A stretch of 64,000 bases of DNA from Punctularia strigosozonata HHB-11173 SS5 (GCF_000264995.1 NW_006767445.1:628084-692083), one strand, 5' to 3'. Shown: positions 26,687 through 38,642, counted from the stretch's first letter. The notes: a model not told the origin generated them from the sequence alone. Program-made: numbers and translations.

Positions 26687-29600
26687 ATGGCACGGAAAAA
26701 AACTTCCTGGCGAACCACAGATCGGTACGACGCCTTCTTGCACCACATCTTCAAGCAGACCCAGGGCGATGCCTGGTTCCGCCCGAACGAGGAAAACCTG
26801 ACCGGCGGTGTCGCTCTCCGCGTCGCCGACGGCGAGTTCCGCGTGTTCCCGTACGAGAACATCACCCTCGAGCCATTCGAGGCGGCCGTCGCTGCTCTCA
26901 ACCCCGTCGTCGCGGTCAAGATCCGCAGTGCCGCCGTCCACGCAGCGCTCGCAGAAGTGTGAGTGTCACGTCGAATTTACATTCGAGTACTCCGACTACC
27001 CGTTTTGGCGGCGTAACCTTCTCGAACACAACGCTGATAAGGACATCTTTTGGGGCATTAGGACACCGGAAGACAAGTCCATCTATGTCGACGCGAATAC
27101 CCGGATACAGATCATCGAAACCATGATGCAGCTCCCCCAAGCCGAGAGAGAGCAATGCGGCGCGTTCATCGTCAGTTCCCTTTTTTAATTCCCACGCTTT
27201 CTAGTGCCTTTTTTCTGACGGTTGCCCCTTTCTTCCCTCGCACCAACTAACTGGCGTCTGCCCGCCCGCCCTATGTCTCACCTGTCAAACTCTACACAAA
27301 AAAACCAACGCTTTCGACTCGGACAAAATGACCTCACCAAATGGCTTGCATCCACCGCACGATAATGGGATGCAAACGAACAGCGAGACGAACGCGTGCT
27401 CATCGTCTGGTCCGATTCGCTCGACCAGATCATCCCGACGTGCCACGACTTCGAGGAGCGCCTGATCAAGCTCCTTTGGCGCTCGCGGCCGCACGCGCTC
27501 GGCGTTCCTTCCGCTTCTTCTCACCACAACTCGGTCGACGGCTCCGTCTCCGGCCACTCACTGTCCGGCCTCAATGCCGCTCAGGCACCGACGCCCTCCC
27601 GCCGCGGCACCCTCGGCTACATGGGCTCCGCGATGGGCTCGAGTGTCTCACTCGGACTCGGCGACCCGGAGAAATCCGCTGGCCTTGGCGAGAAGCGCAC
27701 GATCACGAAGACGAAGCGGACGTGGTACGGTCGCAAACGCACGGTGGTTGTCGAGGTGGACGAAGAAGACCTCGGTCCGGAGGAACGCCCCGCGCGGCTG
27801 TTCTCGCCGTTCTACAACGGCATCGCTGCAGGGCTTGCGCTCGTATTTATGGGCAATGGTGTCGCGACGCTACTCAAAGAGTGGTTGCTTGACGGCGACT
27901 TCACGCGCTTCGCGCTGGCCGCGCTCATCCCGTGTCTGTACGCCGTCTCGCTCTTCTTCGCGCTGCAGATCGTGCAGAACCTGTCCATGGCCGTCGGTCC
28001 CGTCGCGCAGTACCACGAGAACTCCAAGTACTACTCGGCGAACAAACCCCGGCCGAACAAGGTCGTCGACAACAACCTCCCGCACATCACCATTCAGATG
28101 CCCGTGTACAAGGAGTCCCTTCACGAGGTGTTGGCGCCGTCAATCGAGTCGCTCAAGAAGTGCATGCAAACGTATGCCAGGCAGGGCGGAACTTCGACCA
28201 TCTTCATCAACGACGACGGTCTGCGGGTACTGGACGACGAGGCTCGCGATGAGCGCATCGCCTTCTACGCGAACCACAACATCGGCTGGGTCGCGCGGCC
28301 AAAGCACGACGACGCACCCGACGGGTTCAAGCGTGCGGGTCGCTTCAAGAAGGCATCGAACATGAACTACGGCCTCGCGCTCTCGCTCAAGATCGAGAAG
28401 CACCTTGAGGCGCTTCAGGCGGAAGAGAAGGCGCGCAACCCCGACGGTCTCCCCGGCGCTCGCATTTCGTCCTCCACCAACCCGCACGATTACCAGTACC
28501 CCGGCTTCGGTCTCCAGTACCAGGGCGTCGGTGGCGGCGAGCAGGGGCAGGTCGGTCAGGTCGCGCAACAGTACGAGGACATCGAGGAGAAGGCGCTGCA
28601 GATGGCGATCGAGGAGGTGTACGAGAACTCGGGTCGCCGGTTCAGGCCATGGGCGGCGAACGGCAAGTCTTGCCGTGTCGGCGAGCTCATTCTCATCGTC
28701 GACTCGGACACCGTCGTCCCCGAAGATTGCTTGCGTGACGCGGCGCGCGAAATGGCGGAGTGCCCGACGGTCGGTGTCATCCAGCACGAGTCGGACGTCA
28801 TGCAGGTTGCACACCACTACTTCGAGAACGGGATCGCGTACTTCACCCGGCGTATCAATCGTTGCATCTCCTTCACATGTGCCAACGGCGAGGTCGCGCC
28901 TTTCGTCGGTCATAACGCGTTCCTCCGGTGGAGGGCGTTGCAAGACGCTGCATTCGTCGACACGGACGGTGTCGAGAAGATCTGGTCCGAGTCCAACGTG
29001 TCCGAGGACTTCGACATGGCCCTCCGTTTACAGATGCGCGGCTTCATCATCCGTTGGGCAACGTATTCCAACGGCGGATTCAAGGAGGGTGTCTCACTCA
29101 CCGTCGACGATGAATTGAACCGCTGGCAAAAGTACTCGTATGGTTGCTCCGAGCTGCTCTTCAACCCCATCATCCAGTGGTGGCGCCGCGGCCCGATTGC
29201 CCACCAGATTCATCGGTTCATGTGGTCGAACGCTCCCATGCACTACAAGATATCGATGATGGCGTACATGTTCTCCTACTACGGTATCGCGGCGAGCATG
29301 ACCATCGGTATCCTCAACTACGTGCTGCTCGGTTTCCAGTTCCCGGTGGACGGATACTACATGCACTCGTTCGAGATCTGGCTCGCGACCACGGTCGTGT
29401 TTATCGGCTCGGGCAACGTGGGTTACACACTCCTCGAATACCGTCTCGGGCACAAGGGCATCTTCGAGGGTTTCTTCGAGAACGTGCTCTGGGTACCGTT
29501 CTTGTGAGTCTCCCTTGTGAAACGTATCTTCGTGTGGTCCTTAACTGAGTGTACCCTCCAGCTTCTTCTTCTTCGGTGGTCTGGCGATTCCAGTTAGCCA

Positions 29601-29957
29601 GTCGATCCTCGCCCATCTCTTTTCGTACAACATGACCTGGGCGGCAACGAAGAAGGAAGTCGAGCGCTCAAACTTCTTCAAGGAAGTACCGAAGATCTTG
29701 AAGCGGTTCTGGTTCCCTTTCCTGGTCTCGATTGTTGTCATTGCTGGCATGATCATTTGCGCGACGCCGCTTGTACCCATCGAGTGGCGCGTCGACGGCT
29801 CCGGGTGGGCCGTCATCTTCCCGCTCGCAATCGTCGCGTCGTGCCATATCCTCGTGCGTACCTGTTTCCCCCTTTTCCCGTGTTTCTCATAACTTACCTC
29901 ATGTCTATGCAGTTCCCGATCGTGCTCAACCCGTGGTTGCTCAAGTTCTCGTACTAA
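26687..29957 (+). CDS. Processive family 2 glycosyltransferase (chitin-synthase-like polysaccharide synthase)
   Basis: Membrane enzyme expected to polymerise a wall or capsule polysaccharide from a nucleotide sugar. Exons run from 26687 to about 26958, from GACACCGGAAG to about 27170, from about 27381 to 29503, then two small C-terminal exons; stop TAA 29955-29957. Membrane helices flank the catalytic region near 27800-28010 and 29230-29950. GT2 motifs are FINDDG, the acceptor-metal DSDT near 28698, and SEDFDMAL near 29002 (catalytic Asp region). The position of the usual QxxRW reads ELNRW at about 29112-29130, followed by QKYSYG. The N-terminal domain (SWRTTDRYDAFLHHIFKQTQ) with FRVFPYENITLEPFEAAV is characteristic of a fungal GT2 group distinct from classical chitin synthases. 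I therefore avoid a chitin synthase class number; the product could be chitin or another beta-glycan. Divergent from Kre6-like. Confidence 0.85.
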
Positions 29958-31018
29958 AACGATCCGCTCGAACTGCTCGCTACGCATGGACTCTGCCACG
30001 ACCGTGACGTATACCCCACCTCTGTATACCAGCTCGTGGCGCCACTCGCCGCCGTACAAACTGCCGTCGCTCGCTCGCCCCGCTCTTTATATCGCCACCG
30101 CTTTGCCGCTACCGACCTAAACCGGTCCTTGCTTCTGTTCATCCAGTGTACCACCGTCTTTACTCGCACACAAGTCTATACGTATGGTTTGCCTCATTTA
30201 GAACTATCCTTTCTTAGCGAACACTCGCCATTTGTTATCACGGACCCTCCTCATGAACCAATATTTACAATGTTGTGCACTCTTGAGACGGACACACTCG
30301 ATGGACACAGTATTCACTCGTCATAGCGCGGCGCTGACGCCTCCCGCCCTCTTCGGCTTTGCACCTTAGACAATTTCTGTCCTTTGTTATGGTACTGTCA
30401 AAAACTTTACGTGTCACTCATAGTTTTCTTGGTCGCCTGGGAGACACCCGACGCAGTAATGCCATCTCTTCCTTGCTCCACTTGTCGCCGGGAATGCATC
30501 TGGGCTATTCAGTCTTCGCCGGTGATGACGCGTTGCGTCGTTGAAAGGTCCAGGAAGATGAATTGCAGATGAGCCGCGTGGGCGCGAGCGGGCCAGCAGC
30601 TGAAATTAGGGCCTCGGCAGCTGCGCAGCAGCGGTTGCGCCAGCCTGCCTAGACCCAGAGACGAGAGTAAGAATATCCTGTGAATTGCTCGCGCTTGTAA
30701 CTTACGACGGGTCAGAAACTATCCGGTGTGACTGAGTAGCCCACGTAAGATTCCTTTGCATAGAATATAATATGCTTGTGCTTTTTCGGCACCGCTGGCC
30801 AGGAAGAGCAGGCGAAGGTGGAGTCGGCAGGGACGCAATTCATGTGGCTCTAGACCGGGAAGGGGAAAAAGTACTCATCCATCTGGGGAGGATCGTTGAA
30901 TTCTGGCCATCTGAGCGGCAAACAGGAGTACTGTGAGCGCTGACCGGGGTCTTGCTTGCATGGGTGTGGCTATGCACCACCCCGACTCCGAAATCTTTGG
31001 CAAACGTTTCTATAAGCC
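29958..31018. other. Intergenic region upstream of MRF1
   Basis: About 1.06 kb holding the 3' UTR of the GT2 gene and the promoter of the release-factor gene. Only short unsupported frames. No repeat, tRNA or other structure recognised. Confidence 0.5.
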
Positions 31019-32797
31019 ATGCTGAGAGCCAGGGGTGCTACTAGAGGCGTATTCGCTCATACTCGAACCCATGCAACGCAGTTCGCTGGTGCAAGGATAG
31101 GTTTGGCGAGAAAAGCAACATTAGCAACAACGTCCAGACACATCCGCAACGTCACCACGCTCGTGTCTTCCGAGACGCGTCCGCTCGTATTCGATGCACA
31201 AGATTCGCCCTGTGCTGAACTCGAGCGCGAGCATGCCCGCTTACTACGCGTCATCAAGAAGAAGGCAGAGGAACGGGATGAACTCCAAGCAGCGGTTCGT
31301 TTTGCATCAGTCTATACGCGCCCGCTCTCATTGACGTATCCGATCCTATAGCTCACCGAAGACCAGTCTTCGCCGGAAGATGTACCGAAACTCAAGCGCA
31401 TACGAGAGCTGGAGGGGCTAACCGAAGCTTGGCAAAAATACCTGGAGAAACGCGAGGTTTGTGTCCTCCTTGCCCACGCGCCGTATGAACGAGCGAATAA
31501 TGTTCTTACACGCAGTAGTACCTCCGCGAGACTGCAAGATTACTCACTGACCCTGATGAGACGATGCGGACGATGGCGGCGGAGGAGCAAGAGGCGCTTC
31601 TCAGTTCGCTCATGGAGGACCTCACGGAGACCTTTCCAGGGCTACTCGTACCCAAGTCTGAGACTGCGCAGATGGTTTGTCTACCCGTATAAGCGTTACG
31701 TGTATTCCCATGCTAAGACCGGTACAGGGCGCATTGATAGAACTGAAGTCCGGCGTAGGAGGCTCGGAAAGTTCTCTCTTTCTGGCGGAGATCATGCGGA
31801 TGTATATGCGTCTTGCGGAGCGGATGGCTTCTCCGGGCGGTAAGAGGTGGAAAGCAACACCGGTTGCCGTGAACGAGACGGAAAACGGTGGAGTGAAGGA
31901 CGCAATCGTGGAAGTCAAAGGCAAGTAATCGTGCCCATATCGTGCGTTCCTTGTCACACGAGCTTATACGACAGTCAGGCGAGGGAGCGTACGATGCGTT
32001 GAGATGGGAAAGCGGCGTACACAGGGTCCAGAGAGTGCCGGCTACGGAAGTGAGCGGCCGAGTACACACAAGTACCGTCGCGGTGCTGGTCAGTCTAGAC
32101 AGAGCCGCTCGTGTGAACCTGACTGTTGACTTCGTTGTCAGGTTATGCCCTTAGCTGACGAGGCCGACACAGTCCAGGAGGACGATTTGTTCCGTATGGA
32201 AGATGTAAAAATCGAGGTGATGCGGTCGAGAGGAGCTGGCGGACAGGTTAGGACCGGTCCCGTCCTATCATCTGATCACATCGACGCTGATGCACGCATA
32301 TAGCACGTTAACAAAACAGAATCCGCTGTAAGGTTGACGCATATTCCGACGGGAATCACCGTATCTATGCAGGACGAGCGTAGCCAACACCAGGTATGTC
32401 ATCGGAACCTTGTTTGTCGCCTCCTTCGATGCTGAAACCACTGCCTCGTAGAATAAGCGCCGCGCGTTTCAAGTGCTGCGTGGAAGGCTCATGGATCAAA
32501 AGCTGATGCGCGATATGCAAGAGCGCAGGGCAACAAGGCGGCATCTGGTCCAAACTATGGACCGGTCAGAAAAGATCAGGACGTATAACTGGGCACAGGT
32601 ACGTTTCAACTCGCTTCTGCCAGTGTTCACGCTCTTACAAGTTGTGATACCAGGACCGCGTGACAGATCACCGAATCGGCCTCTCTATCAAGAATTTGCC
32701 GTCGGTCATGGATGGAGATTCCCTGGAAGACTTCATCGTCGCACTGAAGAAGAATTATCAGGAGGGCCTCATGGAAGATATGTTAGAGGATATATGA
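31019..32797 (+). CDS. MRF1: Mitochondrial peptide chain release factor 1
   Basis: Class I release factor that terminates mitochondrial translation at UAA/UAG. The N terminus is basic and lacks acids ([20 protein letters not shown]), as for a mitochondrial presequence. A helical domain ([20 protein letters not shown]) follows. Then come [20 protein letters not shown], the stop-codon-recognition region [18 protein letters not shown] (with PAT at the RF1-type tripeptide position), and the catalytic GGQ within [20 protein letters not shown]. The C terminus reads [16 protein letters not shown] and [17 protein letters not shown], stop TGA 32795-32797. About eight introns of 45-60 bp are needed, several inside conserved blocks; for example GGQ and HVNKTES are joined across one. 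All key motifs are intact. Confidence 0.92.
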
Positions 32798-33040
32798 TTC
32801 GCAGCTGTTTGCGTCATGGCCTGCTTTCAACCCCCCGCCCCCCCGGTTAGGACGAGGGTCGTGCTCAGAGACTGGCAAAACTACTTAGACTTTGGTTCAC
32901 GATGTCATATAATCTAATTTTCTAGTAACTTAATTTCGCTTCTTCTGTGCGCCATTGACGCACGTTGTCAACTTCATCTCGATCATTGGCTGCCCAGCAC
33001 TTCACTGCCACTGGCTTGCCGGTGCACTTGATCCTTCGAG

Positions 33041-35152
33041 ATGCACTTCGGAAAGAGCTACGCGCAACTACTACAAACTCTTCCGCTCGACCTAAGGGAG
33101 AATGCAATCGAATATCGCCAGCTCAAGAAGCTGATCAGGCAGATTGTCGACGAACTCGCCAGCCATGGTCTCAGCCCGGAGGTCCTCCATCAACTTCTTC
33201 AGTCCTCGACCGAGCCTACAGACACATCCAAGGGATGCGACGCAGCCAATATCGGGAAGGGGAAAGGCAAAGAAAAGGCTACGGATGCGGACACGCCAAC
33301 AGTGAAGGAGCTCTCTCAGTTTATGCAAGATGCTAGTTCGAGGAGCTCCGTCAGGGTTCTGTACGAGGTCAACACAGATCACGACAGGATTGAGCCCAGG
33401 CTCCGCATTGTCTCCATTGACGAACCATTGAAGATCTCAACGTCCAGCATGCTTGAGGCGGAGTCCCAGCAGCTTTGTTCGGTGGGATCCCCGGCGTCGA
33501 ATGAAGAGGAAGCCGAGCGTATTCCAAGTACTTCTCTTGTATCGCCGTGAGTGTGGATACATTCCGAAGCTCTCTCCATTGTAATCACAGTTCCCTGATT
33601 GTTGATGTTTATTCAATCCAGGCATCATTCTGTATCACACAGAGAAATAATCATCCCTCTCGCCTCCGACTCGGCATTCTTCTCCATGCTCGCTGCCGCT
33701 TTACAACAGCTTTCGGCCCACCTAGTTACCCTTCGGGCACAGTTCGAGCAAACCCTACACGAGCTTTCGCGCACCATCTCTGCTGCGGCACGACCCATGT
33801 CTGAGGCCGGGCGGACTTCCTTCGTTCCTCATTCTGTCCTCTCCGATCCGACAGAGTCGATGTCATTCACTGCTGCTCCCGCCTACGCATTTTTCCACCA
33901 TAGTCACGAGGGAAAGTCGGATTTGTATGCGTGGAGGGAGATTTTCCAGCTCTACCTGGACGCTGAGATCTTCGAGTCTACATCCGAAAGAAGTAGAGGC
34001 GAGAGAAGCATGGAAGATGCGAGCGAACGATGGCAGGCGTTCGTGGATAGACTGAAGGAGAGACATCTGTTGGACGAGGCATGGCTGGAGGAAAACGGAC
34101 ACCTGAAGCACGGGACTGGGAGACTGCAGCTGAAGGAGAGTCGCAAGGCAATGGTAATGTTCTTACGGATGAACGAAACGTTACTTGACCTGAAAAAGGC
34201 ACGTGTGCAAGCATTGGGAACGGCCTCCTTTCTCATGATGTTACGTCGCAGTTCCAACACGCCAATGTGGAGGCGCTGCGCAAGATCTTGAAGAAACATA
34301 GGAAGAGGACGGCACTACCTCTTCCCGAAGTGCCATTGACAGGACTATGCCCGCCCCGTACCCTACCACCCGGAATGCATAAGGACTCACTCCCTGACAT
34401 CGACGAACCACCATCCCTTCCAAGCAGTTCAGTCACCGACAGCCAGTCCAGCTCATGGGGTACACTGGTGCTTAGCTCGACCCCGACCACGTTGGCGCCT
34501 TACTCCCCCTCGGGCATCGATTTCTCCTCGTCCTCTCAATCGCCATCCTACACCATCATCAGCTCATTCCCAGTACACTCCGCCTCTCTTCCACGGACGC
34601 TGGTGCAAGCCATCGGACAGGAGCTGGTACCCATGATCCCACAAGTCAGCGATCACTACTCAATAATCCACGACACCGGAACTGAATTGCTACCGTAGAT
34701 CGACGACTACACGTGCCTCATATGCACTAGCATCGCTTTCAAGCCGATCAGGCTCAAGTGCGGACACCTGTTCTGCGTTCGGTGAGCAGCATCATGCGAC
34801 GACATTGAGCAGAACCGTTGACCGGAAATACGGCCCAGATGTCTCGTCAAGATGCAGAAAAGGGGAAAGGGGAATTGTCCAATGTGCCGTGCGCCAACTG
34901 TTCTCGACGCTGATCGATGTGCGAATCGTTCAATGCCTTAGGCTGTCTTTTGTCACCGTGTCGTGATACCTCATTTGACTGACTTCCAACCTCCCTACAG
35001 CAAATGTGGATTGGGCACTTCTCAACTTCATGAAAGATTGGTTCCCCATCGAGGCGAAGGAGAAGCTGAAGCAGAACGAACGAGAGGCCGCACAAGAGGA
35101 GCTACAGGAGTTAGGGTTTAGCCAGGACGCGCCAGGATGCTTGTTGATGTAG
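33041..35152 (+). CDS. SPX domain and RING-finger protein, putative phosphate-responsive E3 ubiquitin ligase
   Basis: The N terminus MHFGKSYAQLLQTLPLDLR starts an SPX domain, which binds inositol pyrophosphates and reports phosphate status. After the first intron (33547-33621) the domain continues with LASDSAFFSMLAAALQQL. It closes with HANVEALRKILKKHRKRT (about 34263-34310), the lysine-rich helix that forms the ligand site. A Ser/Pro-rich linker leads to a RING finger: YTCLICTS, KCGHLFCVRCLVKMQKRG, CPMCRAPT. The last exon (NVDWALLNFMKDWFPIEAKE) ends at TAG 35150-35152. The SPX-plus-RING architecture is that of fission yeast Pqr1, which limits phosphate and polyphosphate accumulation; function here is inferred from architecture. 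Five or six short introns. The start codon sits 244 bp after the release-factor stop. Confidence 0.87.
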
Positions 35153-35337
35153 GGGCGTAATTGATGTTGCACGATAGAACAACCGGGATAGATATATGAG
35201 CAATGATACCGGGTTCTTCGGATAATCTGCGAAGCAGCCAACGCCGCCAGTCCATGAATCAATGACGCGTTGGCGCTGAACACGCGCCACAGACCGTCAA
35301 CAGAACGTTGAACTTCGACCTGCACGTCCCTTTCAAG

Positions 35338-36412
35338 ATGCAATCTGATCCGCTGTCCGACACTGCTGCCCTTCGGTATCAATATGAATCCGACGAAGAG
35401 GAAGATGAGCCATTTCCGCTCGGTAATCCCGCTACACCAGAACAAACTGCCGGTGTCAGCTTCATAGGCTCTGGTGCGAATGAGCACCCTGAGACTGTGC
35501 TGAAGACGAACTGAACTCTCGTTGAGACAGTTGACCCGACTGAGCATCTGATCGTCGCGTTTGGAGAAGCGGGGAGGACTTGGGCATCTGGGGCCGACCT
35601 AGGCGAGCAAACTGGTGCGATCACTGTGAACAATATACAGGTAGGTCATGGTTTCCATGGACCATGTTGTCTAGTGCTCACTGTTGATTGTCTTGGGCAC
35701 AGGCTAGCTTCGTATTCGTACCGCGATGGGGGGAGAGGCGGGTGACTGTCATAATATCGGAGCCATCTGGATCTCTGCCTTTATGGGCCATGGCGGACTA
35801 CGCGAGGCGCATATTGACAATAGTACAACCTAAGAGGTATGGCCCCGATCACTCAGCATGTCTTCCTTCCGGTCAACCTGAACCTGGTCATAGGTTGTCA
35901 CTACTCGACATATATCCCGTGCATGTGTATGCAGCCTCTGAACCCATCACTATTCACGGAGCACCTATTCGTTACCTCGCCCTGAACAGCCCTTTCGAGC
36001 CAGTGTGTTGCCTGTGCCCTATTGCACGTACACCGCTGACAATTTTGTCAACTAGTTGTCAGGTTTTGACGCCTATGAGCCGCCGAATCTCGTGCAATCA
36101 TCTGCAGCCGCCTTTATGTCGCTCATCGCTAACCCGTGCTTAGTCGGAGGTAGCATCCCCAGCACCCTTCTGCTTTTGCCAGCTACGCATGCAGCCAGTA
36201 TCCCATCTGAGACTGTGAAAACTACTGGGACCACTTGGATCATCAGTGATTGTCCATGGTCAGAGGAGGCAATGCAAAGTGTGCATCACACCTTGTTTTC
36301 TGCAACTGCTGGTATTACTGTGCCCAGGTGGAAATCGGTTGATAAAGCGGGAAGAATAGACAGGGGTGCTGTGAACAACGTGTTTGCTGATTCAAATGAT
36401 ATGTACATTTGA
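35338..36412 (+). CDS. Possible proteasome assembly chaperone (PAC1/Pba1-like), tentative
   Basis: A five-exon model fits well: 35338-35473, 35531-35640, 35703-35836, 35894-36002, 36055-36412; frames join cleanly and each intron is 52-62 bp. The first exon is acidic (MQSDPLSDTAALRYQYESDE EEDE, written in two parts). Later segments read AFGEAGRTWASGADLGEQTG, FVFVPRWGERRVTVIISE, DIYPVHVYAASEP, HGAPIRYLAL, PPNLVQSSAAAFMSLIANP and STLLLLPATH. The layout of a beta-strand core followed by a PPNLVQS helix and a LLLLP strand resembles fungal PAC1-like chaperones, but I cannot confirm this. An apparent in-frame TGA at 35512 falls inside the first intron. It is the last host-like gene before the repeat island. 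Confidence 0.55.
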
Positions 36413-36601
36413 AAGCAAAAACAGACATTATGAGAACAGTTCTTTATGCACAAAGGAAGGGCCTGTTCAGGAGCAGTGATGTACAGCACTGTCACAGCCA
36501 GAGCATTTCATTATAAACCACATTTGTACAATTTTCTCTATGATGATTTATAGTTCATCCTCAAATCGCTGTCCAAACATGGTGTGCACTTGCAATAAAA
36601 T
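36413..36601. other. Junction between host gene block and repeat island
   Basis: AT-richer than the preceding genes. Contains only the presumed 3' UTR of the upstream gene. The start of the repeat island is placed between here and the palindrome at 36602. Confidence 0.4.
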
Positions 36602-36635
36602 GTAGCAATATATCTATATATAGATATGTTGCTAC
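36602..36635. repeat. 34-bp near-perfect palindrome
   Basis: The sequence starts GTAGCAATATATC and ends GATATGTTGCTAC around an ATATAT centre, so the two halves are reverse complements with one mismatched pair. It could form a hairpin or cruciform and marks the edge of the repeat island. Origin unknown. Confidence 0.7.
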
Positions 36636-36699
36636 TTCTCTGCTTAAGATCCAATCTTGACAGAAATTTTGATGATTGATAATGTCATGGCACACCTCC

Positions 36700-37115
36700 A
36701 GTACTCATCTTTTCCTGTTCTCCTTGCACTCCCCAGATGCTCCTTTACCCTTTCAGGTTTCCTAGGAGCCCCCAGATGCTCCTTCGACCTTCTGGGTTTC
36801 CTAGGAGCCCCCAGATGCTCCTTCGACCTTCTGGGTTTCCTAGGAGCCCCCAGATGCTCCTTCGACCTTCTGGGTTTCCTAGGAGCCCCCAGACTTTCCT
36901 TCTACTCTTTCAGGTCTCCTAGGGCCTCCGCGCATGGTGCAGCCTTCCTAGGCCGTTCCACTGGTCACGTGCTGGGTGCCCGAGGAGCCTCTCTTCTCTT
37001 ATTGGACCATCCTGTCAGGGTACGTGCTGGACCTCCTAGGAGCAGCGTGGATCCCTCGGGATGGCGGCAGAGATGCTGTTACACAAGGTAGGGAAGCAAC
37101 TGAGATATCTTCTAT
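36700..37115 (-). mobile_element. Dispersed repeat related to the foldback element at 46738-47296
   Basis: The segment 36916-37000 matches the reverse complement of about 46890-46980 over most of its length, sharing CTAGGGCCTC, CTTCCTAGG and TTCCACTGGTCA. The stretch at 37080-37107 (ACACAAGGTAGGGAAGCAAC) matches the terminal arm of that element. This copy carries an internal tandem array (36734-36928). It looks like a rearranged copy of the same non-coding element family. A 144-codon frame across it simply translates the array. Confidence 0.6.
36734..36928. repeat. 39-bp tandem repeat (minisatellite), about five units
   Basis: Units begin at 36734, 36773, 36812, 36851 and 36890 with CAGATGCTCC or a variant. 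Units 2-4 are nearly identical; the first and last have diverged. Because 39 is a multiple of three, one frame reads a 13-residue repeat (SFDLLGFLGAPRC), but nothing suggests it is expressed. Confidence 0.9.
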
Positions 37116-38207
37116 ACTAAAGACCTAAGTTTACCACACTATAAGACAAAGAGACAACCTGATTGGCTGGCGAGCTCAACTCACGTGAACAGGCCCAATA
37201 AGCGATGACATCACATTAGCTCCCCATGCTCCTGCGATCCCATGACCATACACGAAACAGCTGAAAGCATGCCTCAATTACGTCTAGCAACATCAATTCA
37301 ACAGGTCTAACAGTGCTCTGCACTCTGTCTGAGGCCCCAAAAACTTGATTGACCGAAGTCTCGCTGTGAAAGATGTCGTTGGCGCATATTTTTACCATGG
37401 GAAAGTCGGTATTGGATGGCACGGACGACCCTGTTCGACCTCCTCGCTCCTTACCCCTGCGCTCCCATTCAATTGTCTGTTCTACTGCTCTGGGCTCTGG
37501 ATATCAACTGCGATGATCATGCATAATCCAGGTGAGCTCACCTTGCGTGCATGTGACCAGAATCATTGAGTTGTACGTCTCAGACTCAGAGCTGCCACAT
37601 CAGCTAACTCAATTGGCTGATACATTGATCCTGCAAAGAGGATGCCAGGCCCCCCACACAATACAACGCACCCTGATTTTCTAGAGATTTCCAGTGAGCC
37701 TCACTGCTCTGTGTACATCGTGCAAAACATCTCATGGTTTACTGCACTTCTCTCCCATGCTCACGATGCAGATTGATGGTCCTGTGACACTGCAAAGACG
37801 ACAGCAATGATGCAAACATGTACACCACCTTCGCAAACAGGAGAACTTCTTGCCCAGACGACACAGGGTGCCGTGGACGGGTTTGCCAGATGTAAGTGAG
37901 GCAAATCATACTCGCAATCCTTCTTTTGACTCAAGTGTGTTGCAACAGCACGTCCCATTACAGGACTCTCTCAATACACTATCTTGACCATGGATACGAG
38001 CAATATCACCAATCTGCCTTCCAGTCCCTGGTCCTTCAATGTGGCAAAACCATGACCCTGACCTGGACGATGTATTTGGCTGCACAAATGCAGGCCAGCC
38101 AGCTCCGCAGATTTCTACGTGAAGACCTGCACACATACCCGCACTCAACAATCCTTCACCATTGCCTGTGCCACCCTTGCTGAGACCTGCTACAAACACC
38201 TGGTCTA
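37116..38207. other. Repeat-island sequence without recognisable gene
   Basis: About 1.1 kb of low coding potential between the dispersed repeat and the Helitron-associated duplication. Short open frames on both strands have no family likeness. It may be Helitron or other element flank. Confidence 0.35.
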
Positions 38208-38520
38208 TGGCTCAACAGCAACGGTGCGAGCGTGAACAGCAGGAACACCTGCAATGGGCCACAACACTTCATCAAGACCAACCTCCCCATCCAACTGCTT
38301 TACCCACACCTGTGTTGGTGACGCAAAGGCCATGCGCCGCTGTGAGTGAACGGCATGTACTTGCTCAGTGTGCAAGGCGAGAACATGAATGCTGGGAACG
38401 AGCGCAGCAGCAGGCTGAGACCACCGACCCGCAGAATAACAATCAAAATGGTGGCATTGCTGTTCTGCTTGGTGTGTTGCCGTGTTGCTGTAGCTGTCAT
38501 CTGTGTCCAGAAGGAGATTG
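38208..38520 (+). repeat. Direct repeat copy 1 (about 310 bp), Helitron leader region
   Basis: Similar over its length to 38643-38955 in the same orientation, sharing GAACACCTGCAA, CATCAAGACCAAC and GAGCGCAGCAGCAGGCTGAGA. One frame encodes a Gln/Arg/Glu-rich stretch (QQQRCEREQQEHLQ), the type of charged N-terminal region seen ahead of Helitron Rep domains. Confidence 0.75.
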
Positions 38521-38642
38521 TTGATGCAGATGCAGGCCAACCCCCACCTCACCCTTTGCCATTGAACGGAGCACACCGAGAACCGACGCAACACCACGTT
38601 TGGTCTGTGTCATCCCCACAAAGCCATGTGATCAATGCTCGG

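Noticed and set aside
28140-28943. 267-codon minus-strand frame opposite the GT2 gene
   Set aside because: Shadow frame in GC-rich coding DNA with low-complexity Leu/Val/Arg composition.
26687-29957. Assignment as a classical chitin synthase with a class number
   Set aside because: The N-terminal domain and the ELNRW motif do not fit the standard chitin synthase classes, so only GT2 processive synthase is claimed.
35512-35514. In-frame TGA in the PAC1-like gene, first read as a pseudogene sign
   Set aside because: A 57-bp intron (35474-35530) removes it and restores a continuous frame.
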